Below, one piece after another: positions 1-7,023 of a stretch of DNA of 45,193 nucleotides. The translations under genes were made by a program, and so were the position numbers. Origin of the DNA: Lachnospiraceae bacterium (GTDB taxonomy: Bacteria; Bacillota; Clostridia; Lachnospirales; Lachnospiraceae); assembly GCA_021770785.1 (NCBI GenBank), contig JAETQH010000035.1, positions 1 to 45,193 of the forward strand. Direction: 5' to 3'. The notes under the pieces are model-generated. The model ran no database searches. It saw only the letters and a list, made by a program, of their open reading frames with translations, and had not been told where the DNA came from. The stretch's first letter is position 1. Each line of letters begins with the position of its first letter.

Positions 1-36
1 CCCATTCCAGAATACGAAGAACCAAACGACAACTAA
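1..36 (+). CDS. Possible C-terminal end of an upstream gene
   Basis: The first 36 bases are open in frame 1 and end in TAA, giving an acidic tail PIPEYEEPNDN. This could be the end of a gene that starts outside the window. The composition looks coding, but eleven residues prove nothing. A short GACCC/GGGTC inverted repeat follows at about 63 to 82. Confidence 0.2.
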   Translation, partial: PIPEYEEPNDN

Positions 37-116
37 ATACCACACTTATGGACAGGGAATATGACCCTATACCCATGGGGTCAAAAAATTTGTCCTTGAC
101 AAAGGGTACAGTTTAA

Positions 117-697
117 CCGGTAAGGTTCATTAACGGTCAAAATGGTGATTATGATGAGATTTTATTAGAGATAAATAAACCATTGATGTTAATCGGGTTA
201 CAGATGACAAATGAGGGAAAGCTGTTAAAGCTAGAGGCAGCAACCACAATATCGGAGGTCGAAAGACGGACAAGAGATTTGGTAAGCGAGCTGCAAAAGA
301 GGCATATTCATCAGGATGTAATAAAGTGCTGTAAAGAAGAATACTTACAGGAGAACTATTTTCATGCAATCTTTGAAGCTGCAAAGAGTTTGTCAGAGAA
401 AGTAAGAGAAAAGACAGGGATGCAGGATACGGTTCCAACTTATTTAATAACGCTTTTGCAGTTAATAATCCCAGACTGGCAATAAATTCGTTGCAGACAC
501 CTTCGGAAAGAAATGCACAAAATGGGTTAAAAGAGATGTTAAACGGAGTTACACATATGGTTAGAAATGTAACGGCGCATGAACTGAAGATAAAGTGGAT
601 TGTAAATGAGCAGGACGCAATTGATATTTTGACAACAATTTCTTTTTTACATAAACAGTTGGATGAGTGTTTTGTTGTTCCGCAGCATATAATATAG
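117..697 (+). pseudogene. TIGR02391-family protein, frameshifted and N-terminally truncated
   Basis: Two adjacent reading frames together make the C-terminal part of a TIGR02391 (CHP02391) family protein, a function-unknown family often found in accessory DNA. Frame 3 carries the segment with ENYFHAIFEAAKSLSEK up to about base 430. The family then continues in frame 2 as GSNLFNNAFAVNNPRLAIN, followed by the RNVTAHELKIKW motif and the C-terminus at 697. The shift lies near GATACGG (about 424 to 432); one missing base explains it. Upstream the frame is open only to a TAA at 114, while full-length relatives as I recall them are longer, so the N-terminus is missing too. An ATG at 186 could serve as start of the first piece, but no good ribosome site precedes it. 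A sequencing error could mimic the frameshift. Confidence 0.7.
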
Positions 698-710
698 CAA
701 GAAAAAACAA

Positions 711-739
711 TTGTTGTGAGCATTAGGATATGCTATACT
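711..739 (+). promoter_or_regulatory. Promoter of the toxin-antitoxin pair
   Basis: TTGTTG at 711-716, a 17-base spacer and TATACT at 734-739, with a TG two bases before the -10 (extended -10). It lies 28 bases upstream of the antitoxin start. An ACAATTGT palindrome at 707-714 overlaps the -35 and would suit autoregulation by the antitoxin complex, which is inferred. Confidence 0.5.
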
Positions 740-766
740 AGATGTGAGAAGAAGGGGTGTGATTGT

Positions 767-928
767 ATGTTGGCAACGAAACCGCAGGTAGTGGAAACAT
801 TAGATACTGCAAAATTGGAATTATATAGATTAATTGGTGAAGGCTATAAAGCAATGCAGGAAGGCAGAACCAGTACGATTGATGAAGTGAGAGAAAAACT
901 GAAGAAGAGGAGAGAGGAGCGTGGCTAA
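767..928 (+). CDS. RelB-like type II antitoxin, small
   Basis: A 53-residue protein directly upstream of a RelE/ParE-type toxin gene, with an 8-base overlap at 921-928. The ATG at 767 is chosen because GAAGGGG lies just upstream; a longer open frame from 716 has no such site and an unlikely Cys-rich N-terminus. The protein is a helix-forming, charged peptide: a central ETLDTAKLELYRLIGEGYKA segment and a basic C-terminus (EKLKKRREERG), as in antitoxins that wrap around a RelE-fold toxin. It would neutralise the toxin and probably repress its own promoter together with it. The DNA-binding fold cannot be told from so short a sequence. The assignment depends mainly on context. Confidence 0.6.
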   Translation: MLATKPQVVETLDTAKLELYRLIGEGYKAMQEGRTSTIDEVREKLKKRREERG

Positions 929-1235
929 TGTAGTATTTACCGAACCAGCAGAATATGATTTGCTGGATATCGAGTACTATATTTTTGTTGATCTTTGCAA
1001 TCCTCAAGCATCGGAGAGAATGACAGAAGGTATTCTCGATGCCGCTGAAAGGCTGGGAGAATATCCGACAGGGCATTCCTTAGTTGACGATGAACTTTTG
1101 AGAAGAGTGGGGTTACGGATGACACGCTTTGATAACTACAACATCTTTTACCACTATGACAGGGAAGATGATGTAGTGTACATAATCAGAATTTTATATA
1201 ACAAGGCTGATTGGCAAAAAATATTGAAAAAGTAA
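921..1235 (+). CDS. ParE/RelE-family toxin
   Basis: A 104-residue RelE/ParE-fold protein. It starts at GTG 921, inside the antitoxin gene, with GAGAGGAG just upstream. Family traits are the N-terminal VVFTEPAEYDLLDIEYYI strand-helix, the central RMTRFDNYNIFYHYDREDDV segment (the usual R-x-x-x...Y-x-I-x-Y region) and the closing VYIIRILYNKADW strand. ParE members poison gyrase and RelE members cleave mRNA on the ribosome. The sequence looks nearer to ParE, but that cannot be settled by eye. The gene is intact and is followed by a strong terminator at 1257. The pair is a free-standing addiction module in DNA where neighbouring genes are decayed. Confidence 0.8.
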   Translation: MANVVFTEPAEYDLLDIEYYIFVDLCNPQASERMTEGILDAAERLGEYPTGHSLVDDELLRRVGLRMTRFDNYNIFYHYDREDDVVYIIRILYNKADWQKILKK

Positions 1236-1256
1236 ACATAAATGGTTAGAAATAAA

Positions 1257-1289
1257 CCTCTAAGTCTTTAAAGACTTGGAGGTTTTTTC
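1257..1289 (+). terminator. Rho-independent terminator after the toxin gene
   Basis: CCTCTAAGTCTTT pairs with AAAGACTTGGAGG (one T-G wobble), followed by TTTTTTCTT. The stem is almost perfectly palindromic, so on the other strand it lacks only a long T-tract. Confidence 0.85.
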
Positions 1290-1332
1290 TTCCTGCTTTT
1301 GATGGGAAATAATATTCGAAACAAACAACTTA

Positions 1333-1341
1333 TGGTACAAT
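1333..1341 (+). promoter_or_regulatory. Extended -10 promoter element
   Basis: TGGTACAAT at 1333-1341 is a TGn-extended -10 placed 31 bases upstream of the next start codon. The -35 region (about 1313-1318) is poor. Confidence 0.35.
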
Positions 1342-1372
1342 TATTGTGAAGAACAACAGAGAAGGTGCCAAT

Positions 1373-1969
1373 ATGGGATACGATGCATATGTGCATATAA
1401 AAAAGAAATACACTAAGTTAGCAGTTGAAAAACTATTGATACTGATGGATTATGAAAAAAGAGGAAATTCCTTTTATTGTGGTAATGATGATGAATACAA
1501 GTTTTTTGCTGGTGTTCATGTTTGGTTGTGTGATGAAAAAGAGGAAGAATGGATATACAGAGTTAGAAGTCAGAGCTTTGCCGTAGGATATGATTTGCAA
1601 AAGATGAACGAAACGATTAGGTGTCTAAAACAATATTGCGATGCCTCGTTTGAAAGTGATTATGGGAAAAATAGATATTTCCCAGAGGATACTCTTATCA
1701 AAGGTGCAGAAAGTGGATGTTATTTTCCAGTGGAGAGGTTATTTAATAATTTCAGCAGTTTAAAGCATACTTTGAGTAAGTATCCTAGAGATATAGAAGC
1801 AGAGAAATCCATGTATGAAATAAGTGGGATCCCTACTCCAAGCATGTTTAATGCAAATGTATATTCGACTTATTTATGTTCTTTAATTGAAGAATATTTC
1901 AGAACAACATACATTGCATATCTAAGTAGTATCTGCCGTGTTGATAAAATGTGGGCAACAGGTTTTTAG
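1373..1969 (+). CDS. Unrecognised 198-residue protein
   Basis: I do not recognise this protein. The start is set at ATG 1373 because AGAGAAGG lies seven bases upstream; an in-frame GTG at 1346 has no ribosome site. The product is soluble-looking, with no signal peptide or membrane segment, and rich in Tyr, Lys and Glu. It begins MGYDAYVHIKKKY, an opening like that of several phage- or accessory-island proteins that start MGYD. Aromatic-rich blocks occur near residues 35 to 60 (YCGNDDEYKFFAGVHVW). It stands alone between a terminator and a weak hairpin at 1987, and its A+T-rich codons match the surrounding accessory DNA. No function is proposed. Confidence 0.6.
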   Translation: MGYDAYVHIKKKYTKLAVEKLLILMDYEKRGNSFYCGNDDEYKFFAGVHVWLCDEKEEEWIYRVRSQSFAVGYDLQKMNETIRCLKQYCDASFESDYGKNRYFPEDTLIKGAESGCYFPVERLFNNFSSLKHTLSKYPRDIEAEKSMYEISGIPTPSMFNANVYSTYLCSLIEEYFRTTYIAYLSSICRVDKMWATGF

Positions 1970-1986
1970 AAATAGAATAAGATAGG

Positions 1987-2014
1987 CGTATCATTAGTGA
2001 TAGTGATACGTTTA
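1987..2014 (+). terminator. Weak terminator-like hairpin
   Basis: CGTATCA at 1987-1993 pairs with TGATACG at 2004-2010, followed by TTTATTTGT. The 7-bp stem and ten-base loop make this a moderate terminator at best. Confidence 0.4.
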
Positions 2015-2119
2015 TTTGTCTTAAACATTCGTTGTGATTAGAAAAATGTTATGGATAAGAAATAAGTCTGTTGAAAATCGTTTGAAAAATAATGACAGCA
2101 GGGAAAGGAAGATAAAGAA

Positions 2120-2440
2120 ATGAGCAATTTAGAGAAAACTCAAAAAGGAATGAAGGTATTTCAGATACTATCCAAAATCATGTTGGTATTTGCCTGTGTA
2201 GGCGTGGCTTTAGTGTCAATCGGGGCAGTTCTTGTAGCGGCAGATGTGTTAAATATGAAAAACCAGTTTCTCCATTTTCTGTCGGTCACGGTTGAAATGA
2301 GCAAGGAGCAGATTATAGGAATTTTGACCGCTGCTGCGGTTTCGCTATTGTTTGGTGGTATCCTTACCGCATTTGCCTATCGCTATTTGTGGGGGAGCTG
2401 CAGAGAGCGAAAAATCGAAGCTTGTCAGAGAGTTGGATAA
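2120..2440 (+). CDS. Two-helix membrane protein, possibly a truncated DUF2975 relative
   Basis: A 106-residue protein with a good ribosome site (GGAAAGGAAG). It has two clear membrane segments, about residues 14 to 42 (ILSKIMLVFACVGVALVSIG) and 64 to 90 (IIGILTAAAVSLLFGGILTAF). The helix-loop-helix pattern resembles the first half of DUF2975-type four-helix proteins, so it may be cut short. The C-terminus after YRYLWG is Arg- and Cys-rich and unlike the rest. Removing one G from the G5 run at 2391-2395 instead gives a charged helical tail ending in TGA at 2457-2459, which overlaps an ATG of the next gene. A frameshift is therefore possible but unproved. Confidence 0.5.
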   Translation: MSNLEKTQKGMKVFQILSKIMLVFACVGVALVSIGAVLVAADVLNMKNQFLHFLSVTVEMSKEQIIGILTAAAVSLLFGGILTAFAYRYLWGSCRERKIEACQRVG

Positions 2441-2473
2441 AGCAGAAAATAAGATTTGATGGAGAAAAGACAT

Positions 2474-2839
2474 ATGGAATTGATTATGCAACCCACTTTT
2501 TCAACGTGTGGACAGGCGTGTATTGCTATGATTACAGGAAAAAGCGTTGAAGAAGTAATTAAAGATATGAAGACAGATGGACCTACGAGTATTGGTCAAC
2601 TGATAGAGATACTTGACTTTTATGGTATCAGACACGCAGAAAAGAACAAACGAATTTCTAAGAAAAATCCTTTTCCTTATGAGTATTCTATTTTAACAGT
2701 CCATACAAATGCGGGTTATACGCATTGGGCGGTATTATGTGATAATCGATATTTTGACCCAGAATTTGGCTTGATTGAGGGAGAATATATACACGGCAAA
2801 ATCACATCATTTTTGGAGATATACGTTGATCGAACATGA
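2474..2839 (+). CDS. C39-like (papain-fold) cysteine peptidase domain protein
   Basis: A 121-residue stand-alone domain of the peptidase C39-like type. The candidate catalytic Cys is in TFSTCGQACIAMITG near the N-terminus. The His is in THWAVL, and an Asp follows in YFDPEFG, the usual order for C39 domains. There is no signal peptide and no transporter fusion, so it is not a complete bacteriocin exporter. GGAGAAAAG upstream favours ATG 2474; ATG 2459 would add five residues. It lies 15 bases upstream of a flavin-oxidase-fold gene and may share its transcript. The substrate is unknown; small free C39-like proteins can be immunity, processing or pseudo-enzyme proteins. Confidence 0.65.
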   Translation: MELIMQPTFSTCGQACIAMITGKSVEEVIKDMKTDGPTSIGQLIEILDFYGIRHAEKNKRISKKNPFPYEYSILTVHTNAGYTHWAVLCDNRYFDPEFGLIEGEYIHGKITSFLEIYVDRT

Positions 2840-2854
2840 AAGGAACAAATAGAT

Positions 2855-3283
2855 ATGGAAAAATTAAAGGAAAATGTAGAGAAAGTTATAATGGAACGCT
2901 TTGGAACAGACAGTTTAATTGCATTGGCAACTGTCGAAGAAGGTATACCGCACGTGCGTACTGTTGACGGATATTATGATAATGGTGCATTTTATGTACT
3001 TACCTATGCACTTTCTAACAAGATGAAACAGATTGCTAAAAATCCTATTGTTGCAATATCCGGCGAATGGTTTACGGCACATGGCACAGGAAGTAATTTG
3101 GGATGGTTTTGCAAGAAAGAAAATGAGCAGATTGCAAATAAGATGAAAATCCTATTTGCAGAGTGGATAGATAATGGTCATAATGATTTTGCAGATGAAA
3201 ATACTTGCATTTTACGCATAGAACTAACGGACTGCGTATTGTTTTCTGATGGAATAAGATATGATATTGATTTTACAAAATAA
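2855..3283 (+). CDS. Pyridoxamine 5'-phosphate oxidase-family (FMN-binding split barrel) protein
   Basis: A 142-residue protein of the PNPOx-like flavin-binding split-barrel superfamily. It opens with a helix, then the typical strands LIALATVEEGIPHVRTV and GAFYVLTYALSNKMKQIAKNP, followed by VAISGEWFTAHGTGS. Small members of this superfamily bind FMN, F420 or haem and are rarely true PNP oxidases; the reaction cannot be named. AAAGGAAC precedes the ATG. The gene is intact and ends 71 bases before the group II intron, so the intron did not interrupt it. Confidence 0.75.
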   Translation: MEKLKENVEKVIMERFGTDSLIALATVEEGIPHVRTVDGYYDNGAFYVLTYALSNKMKQIAKNPIVAISGEWFTAHGTGSNLGWFCKKENEQIANKMKILFAEWIDNGHNDFADENTCILRIELTDCVLFSDGIRYDIDFTK

Positions 3284-3836
3284 AGATATTTATTTCAAGT
3301 TCATTATGAAATTAAGTGTATGAAAGAATTTATTTAGAGTGAAAAATCGGAATTGTGCGCCCAGACGAAGGGCGAATAGTCTAACAGGTGGAAAGCCTGT
3401 CTGGTAAGGTCTAACCAACCACCAGTAGCGAGTCTTGGGTGGCTGTCAGCAATGGCAGCTGCTAAGCGTAGACAGCGAGGAAATAGAGAGTGTGATTGAG
3501 CCTCGAAATTTTGACATTTAGAAGGCTGACGCTTTAATTCCAGCGGAAAGCAACATAAACCAAGTCGCAATGGTAAGAAGTGGTTTACTTCTGCGGGGTC
3601 AAAGAGCACTTTATGTTTCACATAGTGACTATTCAGTCAACTGGGGAGAGCCTGTGGTTTCCTGCTTGGGCAAGTATGACAAACAACTGCAAAACAGAAG
3701 AATGTCAAATGAACTATAGGCAGTCGGATAGCTTCATAGTACCGAGGAAGTTGGGTAATGCCAATGGAGGAAAGGAAGCTACATAATAATGGTCTTTCTG
3801 AGGACACATCAACCGTACTCAGGGACGGAGGTAGTG

Positions 3837-5135
3837 ATGGAAACAAAATTAGAAAGAATAGCAGAAATATCGGCAAGTATGCCGAGACCAGAGTTCACAT
3901 CGTTGTATCATTTAATCAACAAAGACATGCTTTTGCAATGTCATAAAGAATTAGACGGCAGCAAAGCAGTCGGTATTGATGAGATTACTAAGAAAGAGTA
4001 CGAGAGAAATCTGGAGCAAAACATAGATGGCCTGGTGGAAAGATTGAAAAGAAAGTCGTATAAGCCACAGCCATCAATTAGGGTTTATATACCTAAAAGC
4101 AATGGAAAACTTCGACCATTAGGAATTGCGTGCTATGAGGATAAAATAGTCCAGTTAGCATTAAAGAAGATATTGGAAGCCATTTATGAACCAAGATTTC
4201 TGAATTGTATGTATGGATTCAGACCTAATCGAGGATGTCATGACGCAATAAAAGAACTATACAAGAGACTAAACAACACAAAAATCTGCTATATAGTGGA
4301 CGCTGATATAAAAGGTTTCTTTGACCATATGAAGCATGAATGGATTATCAGATTTCTCAAACTCTATATCAAAGACCCTAACATTATAGGTCTCGTAAAG
4401 AAATACCTCAAGGTAGGAGTGATGGAAGGAGAAGAGCTGAAAGTAAATGAAGAAGGCTCGGCACAGGGAAATATCATAAGTCCAGTCCTTGCAAATATAT
4501 ACATGCATAATGTATTGACACTGTGGTACAAGTTTATCATTACCAAAGAATGCAAAGGAGACAACTTTCTAATTGTTTATGCAGATGATTTTGTTGCAGG
4601 ATTCCAATATAAGTGGGAGGCGGAAAACTATTATAAGCTTCTAAAAGAACGAATGGAAAAGTTCGGTTTGCAGTTAGAAGAAAGCAAAAGCCGTTTATTG
4701 CAAAGCGGTGCCTACATTGCAAGGGCGAGGCAAAAGCGCGGTGAGTCTACCAGATTAGAGACATTTGACTTCCTGGGATTCACATTCTATTGCGGACGCT
4801 CACGCAAAGGCATGCCGTACATAATGCCAAAGACAAGTTCTAAGAAATTCAGACAGAAAATCCGAGACATTAAGGTATGGTTATATGCGAATAGAGACCA
4901 ATCGTTGAAGAAACTAATGGGAATGCTTAATGTGAAACTAGTCGGTCACTATAGGTACTATGGCATCAGCTTTAATGGAAGAATGATTTCAAACTACAAA
5001 CAGCAAGTCAGAGAGCTTCTGTTTAAGGTACTGAACAGACGAAGTGACAGAAAGAGTTACACAAGAGAAGGATTCATTGAAATGCTGAAATATTATCCAT
5101 TGGCAATGCCAAAGATTTATGTCAGCTTGTTTTGA
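3837..5135 (+). CDS. ltrA: Group II intron reverse transcriptase/maturase
   Basis: A 432-residue intron-encoded protein. It helps its intron fold and splice, and copies it into DNA at new sites. The RT domain fills most of the protein: IPKSNGKLRPLGI (RT2), the first catalytic Asp in VDADIKGFF, GSAQGNIISPVLANIY (RT4) and the catalytic YADD in FLIVYADDFV. The maturase X domain follows (LMGMLNVKLVGHYRYYGI). No C-terminal HNH endonuclease with Cys pairs is visible, so it would need to enter DNA without second-strand cleavage, as endonuclease-less introns do. GGAGG ends five bases before ATG 3837; the frame is open further upstream, but that belongs to the ribozyme. It ends 21 bases before domain V, as usual. 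Confidence 0.92.
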   Translation: METKLERIAEISASMPRPEFTSLYHLINKDMLLQCHKELDGSKAVGIDEITKKEYERNLEQNIDGLVERLKRKSYKPQPSIRVYIPKSNGKLRPLGIACYEDKIVQLALKKILEAIYEPRFLNCMYGFRPNRGCHDAIKELYKRLNNTKICYIVDADIKGFFDHMKHEWIIRFLKLYIKDPNIIGLVKKYLKVGVMEGEELKVNEEGSAQGNIISPVLANIYMHNVLTLWYKFIITKECKGDNFLIVYADDFVAGFQYKWEAENYYKLLKERMEKFGLQLEESKSRLLQSGAYIARARQKRGESTRLETFDFLGFTFYCGRSRKGMPYIMPKTSSKKFRQKIRDIKVWLYANRDQSLKKLMGMLNVKLVGHYRYYGISFNGRMISNYKQQVRELLFKVLNRRSDRKSYTREGFIEMLKYYPLAMPKIYVSLF

Positions 5136-5156
5136 TACTGCGAATATTATTATGAA

Positions 5157-5228
5157 GAGCCGTATGCGGGAAAGCCGCACGTACGGTTCTGTGAGGGGCT
5201 TACATCGTGAGGTGTAAGTCTACTCGAC
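5157..5228 (+). ncRNA. Domains V and VI of the group II intron
   Basis: Domain V is the 33-base hairpin from GAGCCGTATGCGG to CACGTACGGTTC with the catalytic AGC at 5158-5160 and a two-base bulge. It is one base shorter than the 34-base form I know best: the U before the GAAA loop is absent, giving a five-base GAAAG loop. Domain VI pairs CTTACA with TGTAAG and leaves A5222 as the branch point. Confidence 0.85.
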
Positions 5229-5435
5229 TGTGGAGGTATCTATGAAAAGATTGGACGAATATTTGATACTACGAAATTCTCTGACGAGTACTGCAAGTAT
5301 GGAGAATTTACAGGAACCATGGTTGGAATGACCTGTGCAGATAGGGTAAAGCATCAGCATTATGCAGATTTTGATTTTTTTGAGTACATTTCAGATGAAA
5401 CTTTGCCTGGAAAGCTAAAGGGGGAAAATGAATAA
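5229..5435 (+). pseudogene. C-terminal remnant of a GH43 beta-xylosidase-type glycosidase
   Basis: Directly behind the intron a frame without a start codon reads GGIYEKIGRIFDTTKFSDEY, then FTGTMVGMTCADRV and HYADFDFFEYISDE, ending in TAA at 5435. FTG-x-x-VGM...ADFDFFEY is the hallmark of the C-terminal beta-sandwich of GH43 xylosidases/arabinofuranosidases. Only about 68 residues remain. Joining the exons across the intron puts a TGA five codons upstream in the same frame, so splicing would not restore a gene. The remainder must have been lost by deletion or recombination. Its presence shows that this locus once carried hemicellulose degradation. Confidence 0.75.
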
Positions 5436-5518
5436 ATTTTGCGCCTATACTTTTTTGAATAAGTCGGATACAATAGAAACAAATTATTATAACAAATAAG
5501 CAGGGGGGTGGAAATGGG

Positions 5519-6478
5519 ATGAAATGTATATTGATGAATAAAAATATGCCTGTAGTAGAGTTGGAATTGGATGAAGATACTGCGACAATATTAAAAGTAG
5601 GGAAGACTTACGAATTGGATTTTCTGCCGGTTGGAATAGATGCAAAAACTGGTATTCCCAATAAAAAGGAATTAAATGAATGGTGGTTTGGAAGAAGTAT
5701 TCCCGTAAGTAGATCGGGAATCAGAGCCGCATTGGAGCGGATGGGTGTCTGGCATTCAGAGCAGTTATTACTTAGATGTTATGGGCTGAGTATGTCCGAT
5801 CAGTATTGGATGAAGCCTGTGGATAGTGAGTTGGAATGGAAAAACATCAATTTTTTTGAAAACGAATTTTCGGATGATGTAGGTAATATTCTGTTCGGTC
5901 AGCCTGCAGGACAGGATATTGATTTGATGTCTCCATGTAACACCTCAGACGGCTGGCTGAAAAAAATGGAAAATTATTTTTCTTCTTATGAGCATTTTAT
6001 GAATGCCTGCGGCAGACTTGGCATTCCGGGAATAAAAGAATTTATGGATTACATGCTGGTGTTTGATTATTTGATGGCAAATACGGATCGGCACTTTGGG
6101 AATTTTGGAGCAATCCGGGATGTAGAATCTTTGGAATGGATAGGTCCGGCACCGGTATTTGACAGCGGAACGAGCCTCTGGCATGATAAACTCACAAGGG
6201 CAATTAATCCGTCAGGTGAGGTTGAAACAAAGCCGTCCTATTCTAATGATTCAAGACAGATGGAATTGGTTTCGGATTTTAGCTGGCTTCCGTTTGAAGA
6301 GCTAAGATATTTAAAGGATGATATAAGGGAAATTTTTGTGCCAACAGAATTTATAGACGAGGAACGTATAGAGGTTTTGTCGAATGCTGTCATTAGCAGA
6401 GTAGGGGAATTGCAGGGCATGGAGATGGAACAGAAAAAGCAATATACGTTAGGAAGCATTGACCACAGCAAGAAATAA
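5519..6478 (+). CDS. HipA-like kinase-fold protein with internal deletion, probably inactive
   Basis: A 319-residue protein of the Firmicute HipA-like family. The N-terminal part (to about residue 140) has the family's SRSGIRAALERMGV and LSMSDQYWMKPVDS segments. The C-terminal part has the kinase catalytic loop ANTDRHFGNFGAIRD and the metal-binding PVFDSGTSLWHD. Relatives carry about 70 to 80 residues between the TSDGWLKK motif and the helix before the catalytic loop, with a strand like RYLIKGG that holds the ATP-binding lysine. Here GWLKK runs straight into MENYFSSYEHF, without loss of frame. The ATP-binding lobe is thus missing and kinase activity is unlikely. GGGGGGTGG lies eight bases before ATG 5519. 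No HipB-like partner is adjacent. Confidence 0.7.
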   Translation: MKCILMNKNMPVVELELDEDTATILKVGKTYELDFLPVGIDAKTGIPNKKELNEWWFGRSIPVSRSGIRAALERMGVWHSEQLLLRCYGLSMSDQYWMKPVDSELEWKNINFFENEFSDDVGNILFGQPAGQDIDLMSPCNTSDGWLKKMENYFSSYEHFMNACGRLGIPGIKEFMDYMLVFDYLMANTDRHFGNFGAIRDVESLEWIGPAPVFDSGTSLWHDKLTRAINPSGEVETKPSYSNDSRQMELVSDFSWLPFEELRYLKDDIREIFVPTEFIDEERIEVLSNAVISRVGELQGMEMEQKKQYTLGSIDHSKK

Positions 6479-6564
6479 GCTTTATCAAACCGCCAATTTT
6501 ACAGAGGAAAAAGGCAGAAGTACAACCTGCCCCGATATTTCTAACAGGAAGGAGTCCCCTCATC

Positions 6565-6999
6565 ATGATTCGAGAAATCACCCCCTCAGACTTACAAGGT
6601 CTGCTGCAGCTATACACACAGCTCCACGACAACCCCATACCGGAGGACACCGAAGAGCTACAAACTCTGTGGCAGACCATTTTGCAGGACAAAAACCACC
6701 ACATCATCGTGGCAGAGGAAGACGGAAAAATTGCAGCCTCCTGCGTCTGCGTCATCATTCCCAACCTCACAAGAAACCAACGCCCCTACGCCTTTGTGGA
6801 AAATGTCATCACCGACGAAGCCTACAGGAAACGGGGACTTGCCACCGCCTGTTTAAACTTCGCTAAAGAGCTGGCGGAAGCAGAAAACTGTTATAAAATG
6901 ATGCTTCTGACAGGCTCGAAAAAGGAGAGCACCTTACATTTTTACGAACAGGCAGGCTACAACAGAAACGATAAGACAGCCTTCATTCAATGGCTGTAA
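6565..6999 (+). CDS. GNAT-family N-acetyltransferase
   Basis: A 144-residue single-domain GNAT enzyme that would transfer an acetyl group from acetyl-CoA to an amine. The acetyl-CoA loop is seen in VITDEAYRKRGLATACLNFA (Q/R-x-x-G-x-G/A type, here RKRGLA), followed by MLLTGSKKESTLHFYEQAGY, the classic motif B that ends in FYE-x-x-GY. The substrate is unknown. AAGGAG stands about ten bases before ATG 6565. Codons favour C at the third position much more than either neighbour, which hints at a separate origin. It marks the point where the AT-rich accessory region gives way to richer DNA. It may be co-transcribed with the next gene 24 bases on. Confidence 0.85.
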   Translation: MIREITPSDLQGLLQLYTQLHDNPIPEDTEELQTLWQTILQDKNHHIIVAEEDGKIAASCVCVIIPNLTRNQRPYAFVENVITDEAYRKRGLATACLNFAKELAEAENCYKMMLLTGSKKESTLHFYEQAGYNRNDKTAFIQWL

Positions 7000-7023
7000 A
7001 AGGTATGCCGGAAAGGACATTAC

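Larger units (their letters stand above)
3355..5228 (+). mobile_element. Group II intron, apparently complete
   Basis: The 5' end GTGCGCCCAGACG at 3355 matches the bacterial group II consensus GUGYG. The 3' end has a canonical domain V (5157-5189) and a domain VI whose bulged A (5222) sits seven nucleotides before the AC at 5227-5228. A candidate EBS1, AATTCC at 3536-3541, is complementary to the last six exon bases GGAATT at 3349-3354, which supports the 5' splice point. The reverse transcriptase gene lies in domain IV, and the 1.87-kb length is normal. The ribozyme halves and the protein are all present, so the intron may still be mobile. The host site is intergenic on the left and the stump of a GH43 gene on the right. 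Confidence 0.88.

Noticed and set aside
130..723. Minus-strand open frame of 197 codons opposite the TIGR02391 region
   Set aside because: Its sequence is Ser/Leu/Cys-rich without family resemblance, while the plus strand carries recognisable conserved motifs in two frames. It is an antisense shadow.
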